From the NCBI GenBank assembly GCA_963969395.1, contig OZ017805.1, forward strand, positions 12,276,001 to 12,340,000: a stretch of 64,000 bases of DNA. Direction: 5' to 3'. Position 1 is the first letter of the stretch; every line of letters begins with the position of its first letter. The notes beneath the pieces were generated by a model. The model made no database searches and was not told where the DNA came from. It saw nothing but the letters and a program-made list of their open reading frames with translations. The position numbers and the translations under genes are program-made. Below, in pieces: positions 13,204 through 26,399 of this stretch. This DNA is from Pseudoscleropodium purum (lineage: Eukaryota; Streptophyta; Bryopsida; Hypnales; Brachytheciaceae).

Positions 13204-16200
13204 AATCGTAGTTGTAAGAATACGGAAACTCGAAACATGTAGAAATCATAGAGAATAGGATTAAGATAGACTAAATTTTTTTCAATTTTGGGTTAAACAT
13301 AAAGAATCTAGTTCAATTAGGGATAACTTTAGGATAGTCAATTTCTAGATTGCTAGAACTATTACGGATGTCATGTCGTTGGATTCAAGACGGATCCGGA
13401 ATTTGGAACTTTTTCAGATGAAGGGAACGTATATCCAAGATTTTGGTCTAGGGGAACTAGGGCACTATTACGGGAATGATCTTCTACATGTTCTCTTCTA
13501 GGAACTGTTAGCTACTTGTTAAGTACTTAAGGCAATAGCTACTCCACTTTTCTCCCTTTCTATTTTGTAGAACTTTATGTGCATATAGTTGAGTGGAAGA
13601 GTGGTGAGTTAGGGATTGTGCCAAAGAGAGAAAGGTGAAGTTGGTATTGTTTGTGCCGGATTAGATTTCCTTGTCTTAGTATCCCATGGCAGAGGGTAGC
13701 GATCTGCAGCTCTGTAAAATTGCAATCATGACCCACATGGTTTGTTCTATTATTCCTTTCAACTTGGCCGTCCGGAAGCAATTAGAGGAGGATCTAACGT
13801 TTATAAGGTGTGTCAGACTGATATGGAAGTCGTGGAACATCAAGAATGAGGAGATGATTCATGAACTCATCTTCAGGGTTTTAAATCAATACGAATTGAC
13901 AATGAGGGTTGACCCATGGCTTGGACAAAAGATATGTGGGCGGAGGTGTATTTGTTCAAGAAGAATGAATCTAGATTAGCCTTCCAAGCAAATAAGTACG
14001 CGAGCAAAAAGTTCGATTAATGCAAAGGAGGGGTATGCCATTAGTGATTATAGGAATGATAGGCATAAACAAGTGCTGAAGTTTCTAATTCCGCTCTTGT
14101 ATCTAAAAAGCCTATCCGGGTTATAGTCACAGTGGCTAACACCATCTTTGGGGTTATGGAGGATTGATTCGTGCATTGAAGTAGGGTTATTGCGGGTGTC
14201 GTGTCAAAATTAGACGAGCATGTGTCTAGGGGTAAACACATTCCTATTAGTCTATAAATATTCCACCTCTACCACTTAAAGGAGGTTCTGAATAGTCAAG
14301 AGATGATAACGTATGACACCGGGGCTGCAATCCAACTATATCGCCTCAGGGATCAGTCGGAGTCCAAGGAAGAAGAACTTCTAGAAGAAGATGAAGAATT
14401 CACCGATTGTCGGGATAAGTAGAGGAAGTCTATTGTTCCAGTCGCACGAGGAAAATAGCCAACTCCGGAAAGAGGGGAGTCCAGCCAGGTTCCGGTAACG
14501 AAGAAGGATCAAAGTTCTTTGATGTCGGAATCTAGTGGGTGCGGCAAGCTCAACAATTGTACAAAACCATGACGGATTTTCTAATTGGCATTGCTAGGGA
14601 GTTAAAGATGGAGTTGGACAAGATTTTGGATAAAATCAAATGAAGACCGGATCTTGAGGTGTTGTGTGGAAAGGAGGAACAATCCCAAAACTTAGAGAAG
14701 GACCAAGATGACTTCTAATCTAGGATAAATTAGGTGGAAGTAGAGCTAGCAATAGTAAGGTAGAAGGAGACAGAAGCCCTTCAATTCATTCGGAATTTAA
14801 AGGTATTGGTTGAGCAACCAAAGCATCTTGTGATTAGATCCAACCTCTACAATGCTTGGTTAATAAAGGTAGGCCATGTAATCGGATCGAAGGTGGTGAC
14901 AATCTTAATCAACTTTGAAGCTTACATGGGAGTAATGTTGAAGGAAATGCACCAACTGTTGGGACACCTGGATCCAAATAGGGCCATGAATTTCTTGCAA
15001 TTTATGGAAGTCTCCAACATCCTATTCATAGGGACTCCAATTAGGCAAACTTTGGTCAGATAGACTTCCAATGCTCTAGCTTAGCTATAGTTGAAGGGAC
15101 TAAAGTCTCTTTTGAATCCACTTGCAAGTACTTTGGTGAGTCAAGCACAGATACCACCAACAAGTAAGAAGGCAGTACCTGAGCTTGAGAAGGAGCCATG
15201 TGGAAGATCTGTTTTGGTACAGCAAGGAGCTTCCACCTCGCCAAATACTCCATCAACCCAACGAATTATAGCAAATAAATTCAAGATGCCCAAACTAAAC
15301 GTTTGTGGCAATCTCATTAATTGGATGGAGGCCATATCAAACCTGGCCCGGCCCCATTCGGAAGACTTTCCTCACATGCAGCAATCTTCATCCAAGTGGG
15401 ACAACATAATGGTAGAGTTGAGTAATACATTACCACTAAAAAAGTCGAATGTGTAGATGCTTGATGATTTCGAGGAGGAAGAGTTTGAGATTAGATTCGG
15501 AATGGAAATGAATGACGAGTCACTCCCACTAGTCCAATGCAAGATCCAAACCCGAGCGGCAATCAAGTCAACTCCAACGAAGACCTCTAGCAAGACACCA
15601 GTAAGTCAAAGCAGTAGTAGTTTAAAGAAGGTGCATAGGAGAAGATAGCTAATTAGGCTGCTTTCAATTAGTTAGGTTTTTATTTTTAGATTCCAAAACA
15701 AGTTTTCTGTGTGAGGGCTCGGGTTTCGGATTTCTCGAGACAACTGGCCTACGACTTTTTGGTTATCTTGGAGGCAGGGTCTTTGTTTGATTGCCTTGGT
15801 TTTGGGTGGCTTTTTGGCTTTTTGGCTTACTGGTTTTGGTTTTAGTTTTAGTTTTAAGGTTGGGCAAGGCTATTGCCCTCTCATTCAATCCTAGCGCATT
15901 TTCAATATTTATTTCATTCCTTTCTTTAATTTGAGCCATTAGGTAGACATTCTAGCTTTGACTTTGTACACAGAGTTTGCTGGTTTGTTTAATTGAATTT
16001 TGAGATGTGAAAGGGACGGATGAGGAGGAATTTGGATTTGTGGCCCACGATCAGATTGAGAGGGTACTTTGTGGAGGGATTTAGATTTGTGAATGAGGAC
16101 TTGTGCATGGTGCCTTTAAATTACTAGAACAGTAATTTGCTGGAATCCAAGAGCGGTGTGGATGCAGGTTTGGAGTCTAAGAGGGATTCCATGCGGATAT

Positions 16201-16790
16201 AAGCAACTGCTAGAGGAAAATTCCCATGTACCAAAAGATCTATCAACCACAGGATCGGTCTAGAAACTAAGAAATAGTCTTTTTTTGGTTTCAAGTGATT
16301 TTAGATCTATAATTGTAGTGAAAGGGGCCTAACGCGGCCGTGAGTGACCTGTTCTCCAGTTGGTCATTTGGAAAGTTGTAAAGGTGCTATTCCCTTGGCT
16401 CAATACATTGTTCTTGGTGTTTGTTTGTTTATTTGTTTTGAGAGAGAGTGGAGAGTAAGTAAAGATTACAAGCGGTAAAGTTTCTTTTCCTCTAAAGAGT
16501 AACAATGGCTCCTCTAAGGGTAAAATAGAGGTATAGAAAACTAGTTAGTTGAAGAGAAGTAACCAAAATCCGGGTGAGGCCGGATCCAGATTGAAATCCA
16601 GATAGTAATTGGAATCGAAAAATAGTAAGGAATTGGATGGAAGAGAAAAGGGAGAAAATCTGGATACCTTAGCTTGTAGCAACATCCTAAAATCCCTTGG
16701 AATGATATTTTGAGTCATTTTACAACGTTTTGGTGTTGTAAGGATACTTATGTTTAGACCGTGCGTATAACAATGGTCAATTTGAGTGTC
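13204..16790 (+). mobile_element. Single-gene element, copy B (decayed)
   Basis: The inferred extent comes from nucleotide similarity to copies A and C on both sides of the gene. The left edge (TCGTAGTTGTAAGAAT) resembles the TCGCAGCTTAGAAT start of copy A. The right part runs through CCTTGGAATGATATTTTGAGTCA, which pairs with copy C near 30580-30600, and then GATACTTATGTTTAGACCG. The length of about 3.6 kb agrees with the other copies. No target duplication could be read. Besides the gene, the element has a long 3' region (15650-16790) with no other coding potential. Confidence 0.55.
13686..15648 (+). pseudogene. Element-family protein, copy B
   Basis: This is a degenerate version of the intact protein at 55283-56941. 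The N-terminal block reads LEEDLTFIRCVRL.WKSWNIKNEEMIHELIF, matching the LMDDLKSMGCVGFAEKPWGF...MVKELL region of copy A. AKEGYAISDYRNDRHKQVLKFLIPLL matches the LKDGYAVEDCLDDRHRRLLQFLVPVL region. Further pieces (14806-15060, 15091-15456) correspond to the coiled-coil and C-terminal parts seen in copy C, including PHMQQSSSKWD. The frame changes once between about 13980 and 14800 and there are many stops. It cannot encode a full protein. Confidence 0.7.
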
Positions 16791-17117
16791 AAGCTTGGCC
16801 AATGTCAAATGCAAAGGACATTGATGATGAAGATGCATTAGTACCCTTGCACCTCTACCTCTAGAGAGACATGAACGTCGAGACGAGCATGAAGACTTAA
16901 AATACGAGAATCAAATGCAAGAAGCACTCAAGAGAAGTGTAGAAGATCAGGTTGACTACATGGGCACCACGCATCATTCCATGATTCCCATCGTCATCGT
17001 GATGCATGTAGCTCAAAACATAGAGAAGGAAGTTTACAAGACATAAAAAATCCTCGAGATGAGTTTCCAAATGTAGAAGGAGGCTATAGAAACACCCTAA
17101 ACCCAAATTACAGTACT

Positions 17118-17458
17118 TTTGAATATGGCAGGTTGCAGTACTATCCAACAATGAGAGGACAATATGGAACACAAGGTACATGGACTACAATGGCTTTCAA
17201 TATGGCAGGTCTCACTACTATCCGAGAACGAGAGGACAAGATTCCTATAGGCCTTATGGAATCTTTTATTACAGTGGATCAAGTCATAGAGGGATTGTAC
17301 GATCACAACATGATGCTTCAATTCCACCTCCAACTTTTGGATTGCCTTATTATGGAAATTATGGACAAGGAAGACAGTCAAGTCGATATAGGCCATATGG
17401 TGATTCCGATTCTACACTTCAAAGTTGGAATGATGATAGTAGTTCTGATTTAGAATGA
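17118..17458 (+). pseudogene. Tyr/Gly/Arg-rich coding fragment
   Basis: Translation from about 17180 gives a low-complexity chain rich in Tyr, Gly, Arg and Ser, ending DDSSSDLE before a TGA at 17456-17458. A 50-base unit beginning TTTSAATATGGCAGG is repeated with a 77-base period (17118 and 17195), so the reading frame changes between units. Similar Tyr/Gly/Ser tails occur at the C-termini of some plant hAT-related proteins, but no transposase core precedes it here. Identity is uncertain. Confidence 0.35.
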
Positions 17459-18419
17459 AGTATAGTATGATTTTGTAGAACAATAGAACTATACAAGGTG
17501 TTTGACCAAGAGCTCATGGACTTTGTAATGTGGTTTTGAACATAAATTATAACCATTTGAAGACAATGATATCACTATGTAATAGTTGTATGTGTATGGA
17601 AACAACCAATATGTATGGAAAAAATTTGGTATGTGAAAATGCAAAAGTCGCATGGGCTATTTCATATTATGACAAAGAACTATACCTTGTGGAGTGCCAC
17701 ACTAGCCTCCTAGGCTCTTAGTAGGTGGTAGTTGCTATTTGCAAAGTGCTTCCTTCTCAAATAATTCTAAATTTTTTGGAGATGTTTCAAACAATATACT
17801 AATGGCCCTAAACCCTAAATTTCCAAAAATGATGCATATATAAACTTTTTTGAATTTTGTAGGATCCAATTTGGTCAATTTTGGCTCTCTACTCCTTTTG
17901 TTTGAAAATGTTCACAAATTTAAGAGAATTTTTTATTTCTCAATTTTTTAAATAAAAGAAAACTATATTTGCTTTAGATTCTAAATTTCTAATACAATTT
18001 CTTTGGAGGGAAAAAAAGCATTGGTCATCTTCTTACAATTTTTCTTTTCCAAAAGTTGCGTTTTTGGCCTAAAGAGTTGATCATCCAAAATTATTATAGT
18101 CTACAAATCCAACAGTCAATATTTGTCACAATTAATTCTATTCATATAAGACAAAATACTCTTCACTTATTTCCAACTAAAATTAAAAACCTTAAGCACA
18201 TTCATGTGCAAAAAAATATCAAAGATCCAAAGTAGAGCAATTCATTGGAAACCTCCATTGTAAAAACTTTGTTAGGCCTTCATCGATTACGGTTCTTAGG
18301 TTGTATTTAGGAATTTTTGAATCAGTGGGAAGAAAATGTTTTTTTTCAAAAAAATTTGGATGCATTCTGAATTCAATTATTTAACATAAATAATTCTTCA
18401 ATCAAATTTGTCGAATGGT

Positions 18420-18800
18420 ATAAATGACGCTAATGGGGAGTCTGTCCGCCTGGACCAAACCATCTAATTGGGCGGATGGCTGATCGTTCACCTGATCGAA
18501 AGTTCCTGACGAGGCATATGATTGGCTGTCCACTGGATAAGATGGTCCTGATGAGGCAGATGGGAACACCAGTCGTCCACCTTCTTAGGATCGTCCGATT
18601 GAGTAGACGTTTTCAAGGTCCAAACAATCAGACAATGTGGATGTGGCGAACGTTCTCCCCGTCCACCTTGTCCAGGTTGTCCAATTGGGCAAACAACCAG
18701 TCATCCACCTCTTAGGGACCATTCAATAAGGTGAACATTTTTCAAGTCTGCCCAATGGGACATTGCGAACGAGGTGGACAGGCCGTTTGCTTGTCACTTT
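18420..18800. repeat. GTCCACC-rich tandem repeat, period about 128
   Basis: AGTCGTCCACCTTCTTAGGA at 18571 and AGTCATCCACCTCTTAGGGA at 18699 begin two tandem units. Both continue through a TTTTCAAG segment to GCGAACG. The block is GC-richer than its surroundings and dense in GTCCAC, GGGCGGA and GGTGGACA. Short open frames here are compositional. It belongs to the dispersed GTCCAC-rich debris seen elsewhere in the window. Confidence 0.6.
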
Positions 18801-18938
18801 TATCTTCCCCCTTGCTTCATTGTTTGCAAGTGAGAGCGGAAAACTTGGTGATTTGACCCTCCATTGGCTCTTTTCTTCGGAAAGATAAAGGTGCATTATT
18901 CGGGGGAACTCTTGTCAATTTTTTTTGTAGGAATTACG

Positions 18939-20255
18939 ATGTTTATTAAGATGCCGAGGTCAAAGAGAGCTGCAAGGGGAAGAGTAATAGTGCCCCCTAC
19001 TCAATCCACTATGGATAATCCCTCTAAGAGTTGTAAAAACAACTTAATAAAATGCATTGTCGCGTTTTATGAGACGGAGACTACAATGTCTTTTAATACT
19101 AAATATGTTTGATATGGATAGGAGTGCATTGAAAAATTCAAAGGGGATATGAAAGACAGGATGTTGCAAGCTTTACATGTGCTGGAGTAGTATGTTGAAA
19201 TGGAGAAGGTAAATTTTCTAACTTGATTGGACAAAAGAATCCATGATTTACTATGGAATGCTAAGGTAATCATATAAAAATTTGAGAAGGTGCACCGTGC
19301 AAATGATGAGGCATTTGAGCATGTTGTTATGAAAGCGGACATGTTCATAATGAGGTGTAAATCATTTGCTAGCAAACAAAATAGACAAGGGTTAGTAGAT
19401 TGGTAGAAGAGTGTGGACAGGGTTGCACAAGTGGAAATGACATGTCACCATCTTATAGTGCTTTCGAAAACAACGAGGGTGATTAATGTAGATAACAAAA
19501 TCATACAAGGTGGCTATGCAACTATTTGGAGGGTACAAATTGAAGGATGCGCTGAGATTCAAGTATTTTGGGAATTTGTAGCAAAGACGTTTCCTTAAGA
19601 AGGTCGACGTCTTGAACTTGCAAAGATGGAACCCAGTACCGAGTCAATGGCTATGTAGATTCCACATGATGGAGTGATACGCTTTTTGGTAGTCTATGCG
19701 ACATAGAATGAAGAGTATACATTTTGGTGGAATGACAGTACATTGTGTGAAATGTTGAGAAGCAATAACGATTATTCAAACAACATATACATTCAAGTGG
19801 CATATGACCGCAAGATTACAAATGAAGAGGTCTTCATTATTGAACGTCTTCAGTGCCGAGGAGCAAAGTGCACAAAGCTTACTTGGGCATTGCTACATAT
19901 TATGAATGCAATCCATGGTGCTGGACATCTTCACAACGACATTTCTCCAGACAACATTATGTTTCATTTTTCCTAAGATGAATCTCGGGTTTACATTGGA
20001 GTTTTTGATTTAGGGATGATTACGGTTAGTAATGCCTTTACAAAGTCGTTGTATACATTCACATCCACAAATGATCAGGACAAAGCTTTGAAGAGGAGGT
20101 GGTGGATGGATCCAAAGATTATATATGTGCATAGAAGAAATGCAAATGTGGAGAATGTACTGACCCTTTCTAAGGTATCTGAGGAGTTCGCCATTGGTCA
20201 ACTAGCTCAAAAGATCAAAACAGAATCCATGTTAGAGGCTTATTCCAAGTTGTAA
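18939..20255 (+). pseudogene. Protein-kinase-like pseudogene
   Basis: One reading frame runs about 1.3 kb with no frame change but ten in-frame stops (first bases at 19110, 19119, 19188, 19224, 19275, 19404, 19596, 19656, 19704 and 19974). A basic N-terminus (MPRSKRAARGRV) and a helical middle precede kinase motifs. GGYATIWRV is the glycine-rich loop (about 19510). FVAKTF carries the ATP-binding lysine (about 19575). HLHNDISPDNIMF is the catalytic loop (about 19930), with Asn in the usual Arg position. VYIGVFDLGM holds a DLG form of the metal-binding DFG (about 20000). RWWMDPKIIYV stands where the APE segment lies. The APE glutamate is not evident, and the C-lobe is short. The start at 18939 is the first ATG near the basic segment. 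It is a kinase-like gene inactivated by nonsense changes, and could be a host pseudogene or a gene carried by a repeat. Confidence 0.7.
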
Positions 20256-21930
20256 GGTCGTAGAAGTAGTTCAAATGTGTGATATGACCATAAGGACTTG
20301 GGATGAGTATTTGAAGCATATTTGAAATGACTTTGCGCGGATGGTCCTAGTGGTCCTAGTGGTCGTAGTTAGGTGGAAGTAATTTTGCATTCAACTTCTA
20401 TGTACAATTGGCCTATACCAGATGAACACTTCCATTGGTTATATTGAACTTTTACAATATAATATATAAGTATAGGAGTATGCAATATCTATAGAAGCAA
20501 AAGCACATAGTATTACATGCACAGATTATATTGTTGCATAGTATATATGGACTTATGTACATCAATTTCAACACCAATGAATGTCCATGTAATTCCCATT
20601 GACCAATTTCACGTGCATTTGTGATTGTTGAGCATGTTTTAATTGATAATGATTAAACTATTGTAGAGCACTCTAAATTCTCAATGTTGTTTGTCATTTT
20701 ATACTTGGATGAAAGATTGAAAGTTTCAAAACTTGGAGGTTATAAGAATACATTTTTTTCAATTGATGGTTGTTCAATTCACAAGTTCTTGTTTTGAATT
20801 ATGTAATTTGGCATGTGTGGTCAAAGATGTTGAATAATGAATACAGAATTGTGAATGGAAATATGGAAAATCTAAAATGTATACTTTATAGTAAATTTCG
20901 TGATTGATATAAAGTGGAAAAGGACTAAAGGAGACGTCTTGTATGCGTAATTGTGAATTAAAGATTTAGTATAGAATGGATTGGAGTCTTGTGATGTTTA
21001 AAAGCCATAATGTGATTGCTAAATCCTAAACCTCATGAAAGCCCCTAGAAGACTAAATTCGCTCCGTTCGTAGCTTTTCATTGTCATTTTGTTGAAGGAA
21101 TGAATTCATTGAATTGATCCGTTTGCTTCACACTTGTCTACCTCAAGTCATTCCATTAATTTATTTTTTCTTGAAGTGGAAGCAACACTACATAATTGCA
21201 TTTTAAAAAAATGAATGAATGAGTCAAGACAATATTGTGAAATCATATAAATGAAATCAATGAATTTAGAGGTACAAAGTAATTGAAGTATAAGTAAAAT
21301 CCACCTACTTTACAATTTGACTATTCGGCTATTGGTTACTTGAAAGTTTTATGTTTTGCATATATCCTAAGTTCTAAATAATTGTTGAAAAAAATAATTG
21401 GACAACACCCCCTTGTTTCTCCCAAATGACCCATTAACCCAACAGCCAGCCAAAGAGGATTGACCTCTTTTGCCTCCATTTTACTCTTGGAAAAAATACT
21501 GAATTTTTTTATTTGTGTTAATGTGTTTTGTTCTTTGTTTTTATAAATTTTGAATTCATATGAAATCAGAGGCCAAAAATTAGTTGGGAGGCTAGAGGAA
21601 GTGATAAAATAGAAAATATACACGATAAAAAATAGAGTCAAGGAAGATTGACCCATCTATTGCTTTGTGTTTTTTCCTTTAGAAAAGCACTGGAATTTCT
21701 TATTTTCCACGTATGAATACATTTGCAAATTTTAAATTCATATTTGCAATCATAAGCCCCAAATTAGCTAAAATTTGATGAAATACAAAATTTTATTAAC
21801 ACAAAACGAGGGCAATTTTTACACTTGCCCTTCAATGGGACAATAGAGGGGGCAATCTTCCATGGCCAAAAAATAATGGGCAATTTCTTCATTTATCTTA
21901 ATTTGGGGCAATCCTTGTCCATTTATTTGC
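20256..21930. other. Non-coding AT-rich stretch
   Basis: I see no gene, terminal repeat or tandem array here. The open frame on the minus strand at 21336-21656 is low-complexity and resembles nothing I know. The region separates the kinase-like pseudogene from KVDW copy K2. Confidence 0.5.
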
Positions 21931-21939
21931 CCATTTGCC

Positions 21940-24900
21940 TTGTCCACCCATCCACTAGATAGGGTCGGACTAAAAATCTCTATGTCCCTAGATGCTAGAA
22001 ACCAAACAAACATGGTGTCCAAATGTCCGTGCAACCTTGCCACATATAGGCTTAACTTTGACATTTTAGATGATCCTACAATCAAAACAGAGAGCGGTTG
22101 GGAGAAGGAGAAAGTGGAGTATTGGACATCAATAATGTGCAAGCAGTATGTCAAAATGTACCACCTTGACAAGTTGTGGCCCTGGGTCACAAGTGAGTCA
22201 TATTCAGAATTATTCTTGTAAACCATAGAATTGCAACAACAAGCATTTTGTCCATCGATCCTATGAAGTATGGTAGATCCTATTTGGAGATAAGCTAAGG
22301 ATTAAGGGCTATATAAATTATAGTGTGCCGTGTATGATTTATGCCAAACTTATATTGGGCCACAAGGTGGATTGGAGCACGTTTCTAATGATAACACAAT
22401 GCCTACTTTTTCTTGAAGTCAATCAAAAAGATATTCTTGATTTGTACAATTCAAAAGGGGAAACGGAAAAAGTATTAAAAAATACTATAAAGGTTAAAAT
22501 GGATATCTTGGAGAATGCATTGGATGCTGAACAATTATATTTTGTACAATCCCCAACAAAAGCGACCAATAGCTCTTCAAAAGGTGTGGAGGGCAAGGTC
22601 TTTTTAACTGCTCCAACATATTTGATATCTACATTGAATGTTCTTGCACTGATGCAAATTAATGGTGCAAATAAACACAATGTTGCATGGAATGTAGGGA
22701 ACCTTCAAGAACTTAAGAAGAAGTGGCTGTGGAGAAACTGACAAAGGCTAATGTTACAATTGATAGTCTTATAAACAATAATTGTTTTGGCAGTCTAATG
22801 TATAAACTTCTAAGTCAGCATAGGGCAAACGAGTCCAGTCCACCATTAAATTTAGAGGAAAAAGTGCATATGCTTCATGGAAATGGAATGTAGATAGACA
22901 ATAGGTCTTTAATACGGAGTACCGATTGTAGAGATAGTCTTAAGGAGTTTCCGTATTCAGCATTTTTGTTGGCTCCCAATCGTGAAAACCTACATCGTAT
23001 ACTCGATCCAAAGCAATTGGAAGATCTTTTGAAGCTCTTAGTTCAATTCGCTAAATATCATAAAGAAGTGAATTGGTTGACCTTGATGAGCTTAGTAGCT
23101 CAAGTTCACCTATTTGTAGTACTAATGTTGAACATGTTCTACGAACAACTTTCTAGTTGACAAAGTCATCTAAATTTATAGCTTTGTGTTCTCTGACATT
23201 TTTTGTTTAGCTCAAGAACGTAGCCAAATTGCACCAGAGTTGTTGAAGGGTGCTTTAGTATTTCAGAATCTCACGAAGACTTTCATACCACTTTTTGAAG
23301 AAAGAGACTCTTCCATCAACTTATTGGTGACCTACTAGGAAAAAATCATCTAGCTCACAAAAAAGTCCGATGACTTTGAAAAAAGGTGCAAAGACTTGAA
23401 ACAAAAATCAAAGACTTTGAAGTGTGATGTAAAGCATCTGAATCAACAGTCGTTGAGGCAAACAAAAAACTCAAAGAGGATGTGAAAGCACATTACTAAA
23501 TTCAAGATTGCCTTGAGCAATGTTGCAATCACACCTTTGATTGTACTGGAAGAAAGTAAAGAGAGTGATGACAATCTCTCTCTTCCTTTTGATAAGGTCG
23601 AAGCAACTGACAAGCCTGATGTGATGAATGTAAAAGGTTACAACATGAGCAGATTGGAAGGCACAAGACAAACTTCTATTGGAAAGCCTACATCAACTTA
23701 TATGAATGCCTCCAAGAAAATCAAAGGCCGAAAGTTTGAAGAGTTAAAGCATAAATTGGAGGAAGCAATTCAAGCAAAGGTTTGTGTTGAATCAAAGTTG
23801 AAACGATTGCAATGTAGTTTGGATTTGGAGAAAAACATGCCTCCTAGCGGCTTGGAGTCTTGATGGTTAGCATGGTAAAAAAACTCCAAGACAAATCCTT
23901 TGTAGAATTTTGAGCAATAAAGTCAAGTGAAGACTGCAATGCCATTGAGAATTCTTTGAGTTGATTCAAAACTATGTTCGATCAACATTTGTATAAGGGA
24001 TATATCGAGATTAGATATTTGGGAGACATGGATGCCGTATTTGAGTAGTTGAACCACACCAAGAAGAACTAAAGTATACACATTTATTGGGCTTTGGAAG
24101 TAGAGGAAGGACGGACCCCTTACTATACACTTTCAACACACATCAAGGAGAAAGACAAGATAGTAGTGCATGCTTATGATCCAACTCTGGTAATCTTGAA
24201 CGGTTTTTGTAGCCTTTGTGAAGGCTTCTTTAAACTTGAAGGGTCCGTAACTATAAGCCAATGTTACCATACATTTTTCATGTTACTTGCATTATGAAAG
24301 CATTGCTTGTTCGTTCTGTTTGTGTTGAGTGTCATTCTCTATTGAGTCCTAGGTTCTATGAAATGTTTGGGATTTTGGAGGTATTTTCCGGCCAAGAATA
24401 TAATTGTTGAACCCTTCCACTTGATCAAGGGCCATTCAAGTTTCAGAATTACTTGCATTGGAAGAAGCCCCTAATGTAAAATTCAAATGAATAGAGGTAT
24501 GGATTATATGAGCAATTCCAACAACCAATGGATCCCAACATGTGGATGACTCAAAATAGAGAGGTGGAATTGTGGACTCAAGGTATCATAGATGACATAG
24601 CTTGTGAATTGTTTTGTTGCAACATGGAGGGACATTAAGGCATACAACACCAAAAGTTCTTTCGTTTTCTAGAAAAGGAAGTAGTGAAAGGGCCAAATGG
24701 TAGTTGGGTGGAGGTGGAGTATGGAGAGGAGTTCAATGAACAGTACGAGGCATATGATTACACTTTGGTAAGCAGGGCCCTTTTGTTGTTGAAGTTAGAA
24801 GAAGTTTTAAAGGTTTGTGCTCTTGTCAAAATAGATGGATAAACAAACACATGACACTCATTTGTAGACATGGTAGCGACATTTGATAAGCAGATTGGTG

Positions 24901-25310
24901 AGATTATGGGTAGTGGAAGGCCTTTCTATTGGATGGAAACCGCCTCAGCGCATGGTATGGCAAGGTAGATGATGAAGTAGTTCAAGCAATGATAAATTAA
25001 GTGGATACTAACTTGAAAGCCTTGAAGGCAAATGAATTCAATTTATCATTAGAGAAAAAACAAAAAAGAAGCTTGAAGACGAGGATGACTTAGCTCCGGG
25101 AACCAAATGGCAATTTTATAAGGTGGACATAGAAGATGAATCTGGAAGGCTAATAGTCCATGAAAGCCAGCACCACTGAACTCGTCGAGGAAGTGCTAAA
25201 CTCTTCAGTAAAGAAAGTTTTTCTTGTGTTTTGGAAGAAGATAGTGTTGATTCCGGTGGAAAATAAGATTAAGGTGAACTTTGTTTCTATGAAGATAGAA
25301 TAGTGGTTTT
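21940..25310 (+). pseudogene. KVDW-family protein pseudogene, copy K2
   Basis: This is a plus-strand counterpart of K1. Matching blocks in the same order are KQYVKMYHLDKLWP (about 22140), MIYAKLILGHKVDWSTF (about 22335), PELLKGALVFQNLTKTF (about 23235), a helical/coiled-coil segment (23330-23860), GPNGSWVEVEYGEEFNEQYE (about 24690), TFDKQIGEIMGSG (about 24880) and LKALKANEFNLSLEKKQ (about 25015). The frames are interrupted by stops and several shifts. The longest open pieces are 22325-22741 and 23513-23863. Function is unknown. Co-linear matching over about 3.4 kb shows K1 and K2 are copies of one unit. Confidence 0.6.
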
Positions 25311-25589
25311 CTTTAATGCAATGGTTCTTCTATTTGTTAAAAAGAAAGATAGAATAGTATAAAGTGTTTAGATCTTTAAAGGACTGAATAGTATTAAGTA
25401 ATTGTATTGAAGGTATGTTTTGATGTACTTTACATACACATATATATTTAAATATAAGAATGATAAATTATGATTTGCTTAAAAAATATCTTTATGTCTA
25501 AATCTTTATTTATTTATGCATGCGTTCATTTATTATTATGTATCTTGTAAATTACTTATTCATGTCAATTACTATGTGAAGCCCTTGGG

Positions 25590-25760
25590 TGAAGTCCACT
25601 CTTCCACCCCATCCCTCATTCACTTGGTGTTTGTCCACCTACTATTTGTCTTATCTACGGCGTTCGCCCACAATCTGCTCCATCTATCCATTGTTTACTC
25701 CGTCCACATTGTCCACGCTATTCACCTTGTCTTCGCTATTAAGGTGACTATCTATTTGGA
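25590..25760. repeat. GTCCACC-rich repeat fragment
   Basis: Words such as GTCCACTCTTCCACC, GTTTGTCCACCTAC, CGTCCACATTGTCCACG and TTCACCTTGTC recur at short intervals. It matches the composition of the blocks at 930, 10190 and 18420. Boundaries are not clear. Confidence 0.4.
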
Positions 25761-26399
25761 ATTTTTAAATCTGAACCATAATCAACGATCAGCACTCACT
25801 TGGGGACTATAAGTGTAAGAAGAGAAGCATTTGTAATCACTCTTGAGAAACTGAACACTAAGATTTCCAAAGGCTAGGAGTTGTAATTTTTTGTCACTTT
25901 GCTTGATTATGCATAGTTCAGTGGATACGGGGGCCTTGATTTTCAAGGCTTTGTATAAACAATGTTATTGATATTGTGAACATTTTTTATTTGTTTTTAA
26001 TTGGAGGTAAATCATAAACTTGTGACTATGGGCACATCGACCAAGGATTTCTCTCCTTGGTATAGCATGTCGCAATATGATAAGGTACAATGTAGACTAT
26101 AGAGTTTACAAGTTGATGTGTAGTAAGAAGCCTAGTTGTATGTTAAGCCACTTAAGGTATCCCGACCCAACAGATATATGTGATACATGGGTAAATCTTT
26201 GTACATGATTGACAATGAAAATTTGAAGTGCTTTTCTTCGTTACAAAGGAATTTTTCCAAAACATGTTGTAATCAACAATATGAATGGCAACCTTATACC
26301 TATGGGCCCCCGAAAATTTTCATCTGAGAGGGGTATGTCGCAATCTACTCATGAAGACTTGTGTCCAGCATTGGAAGAAATTCTATGTGTAGGAATATA

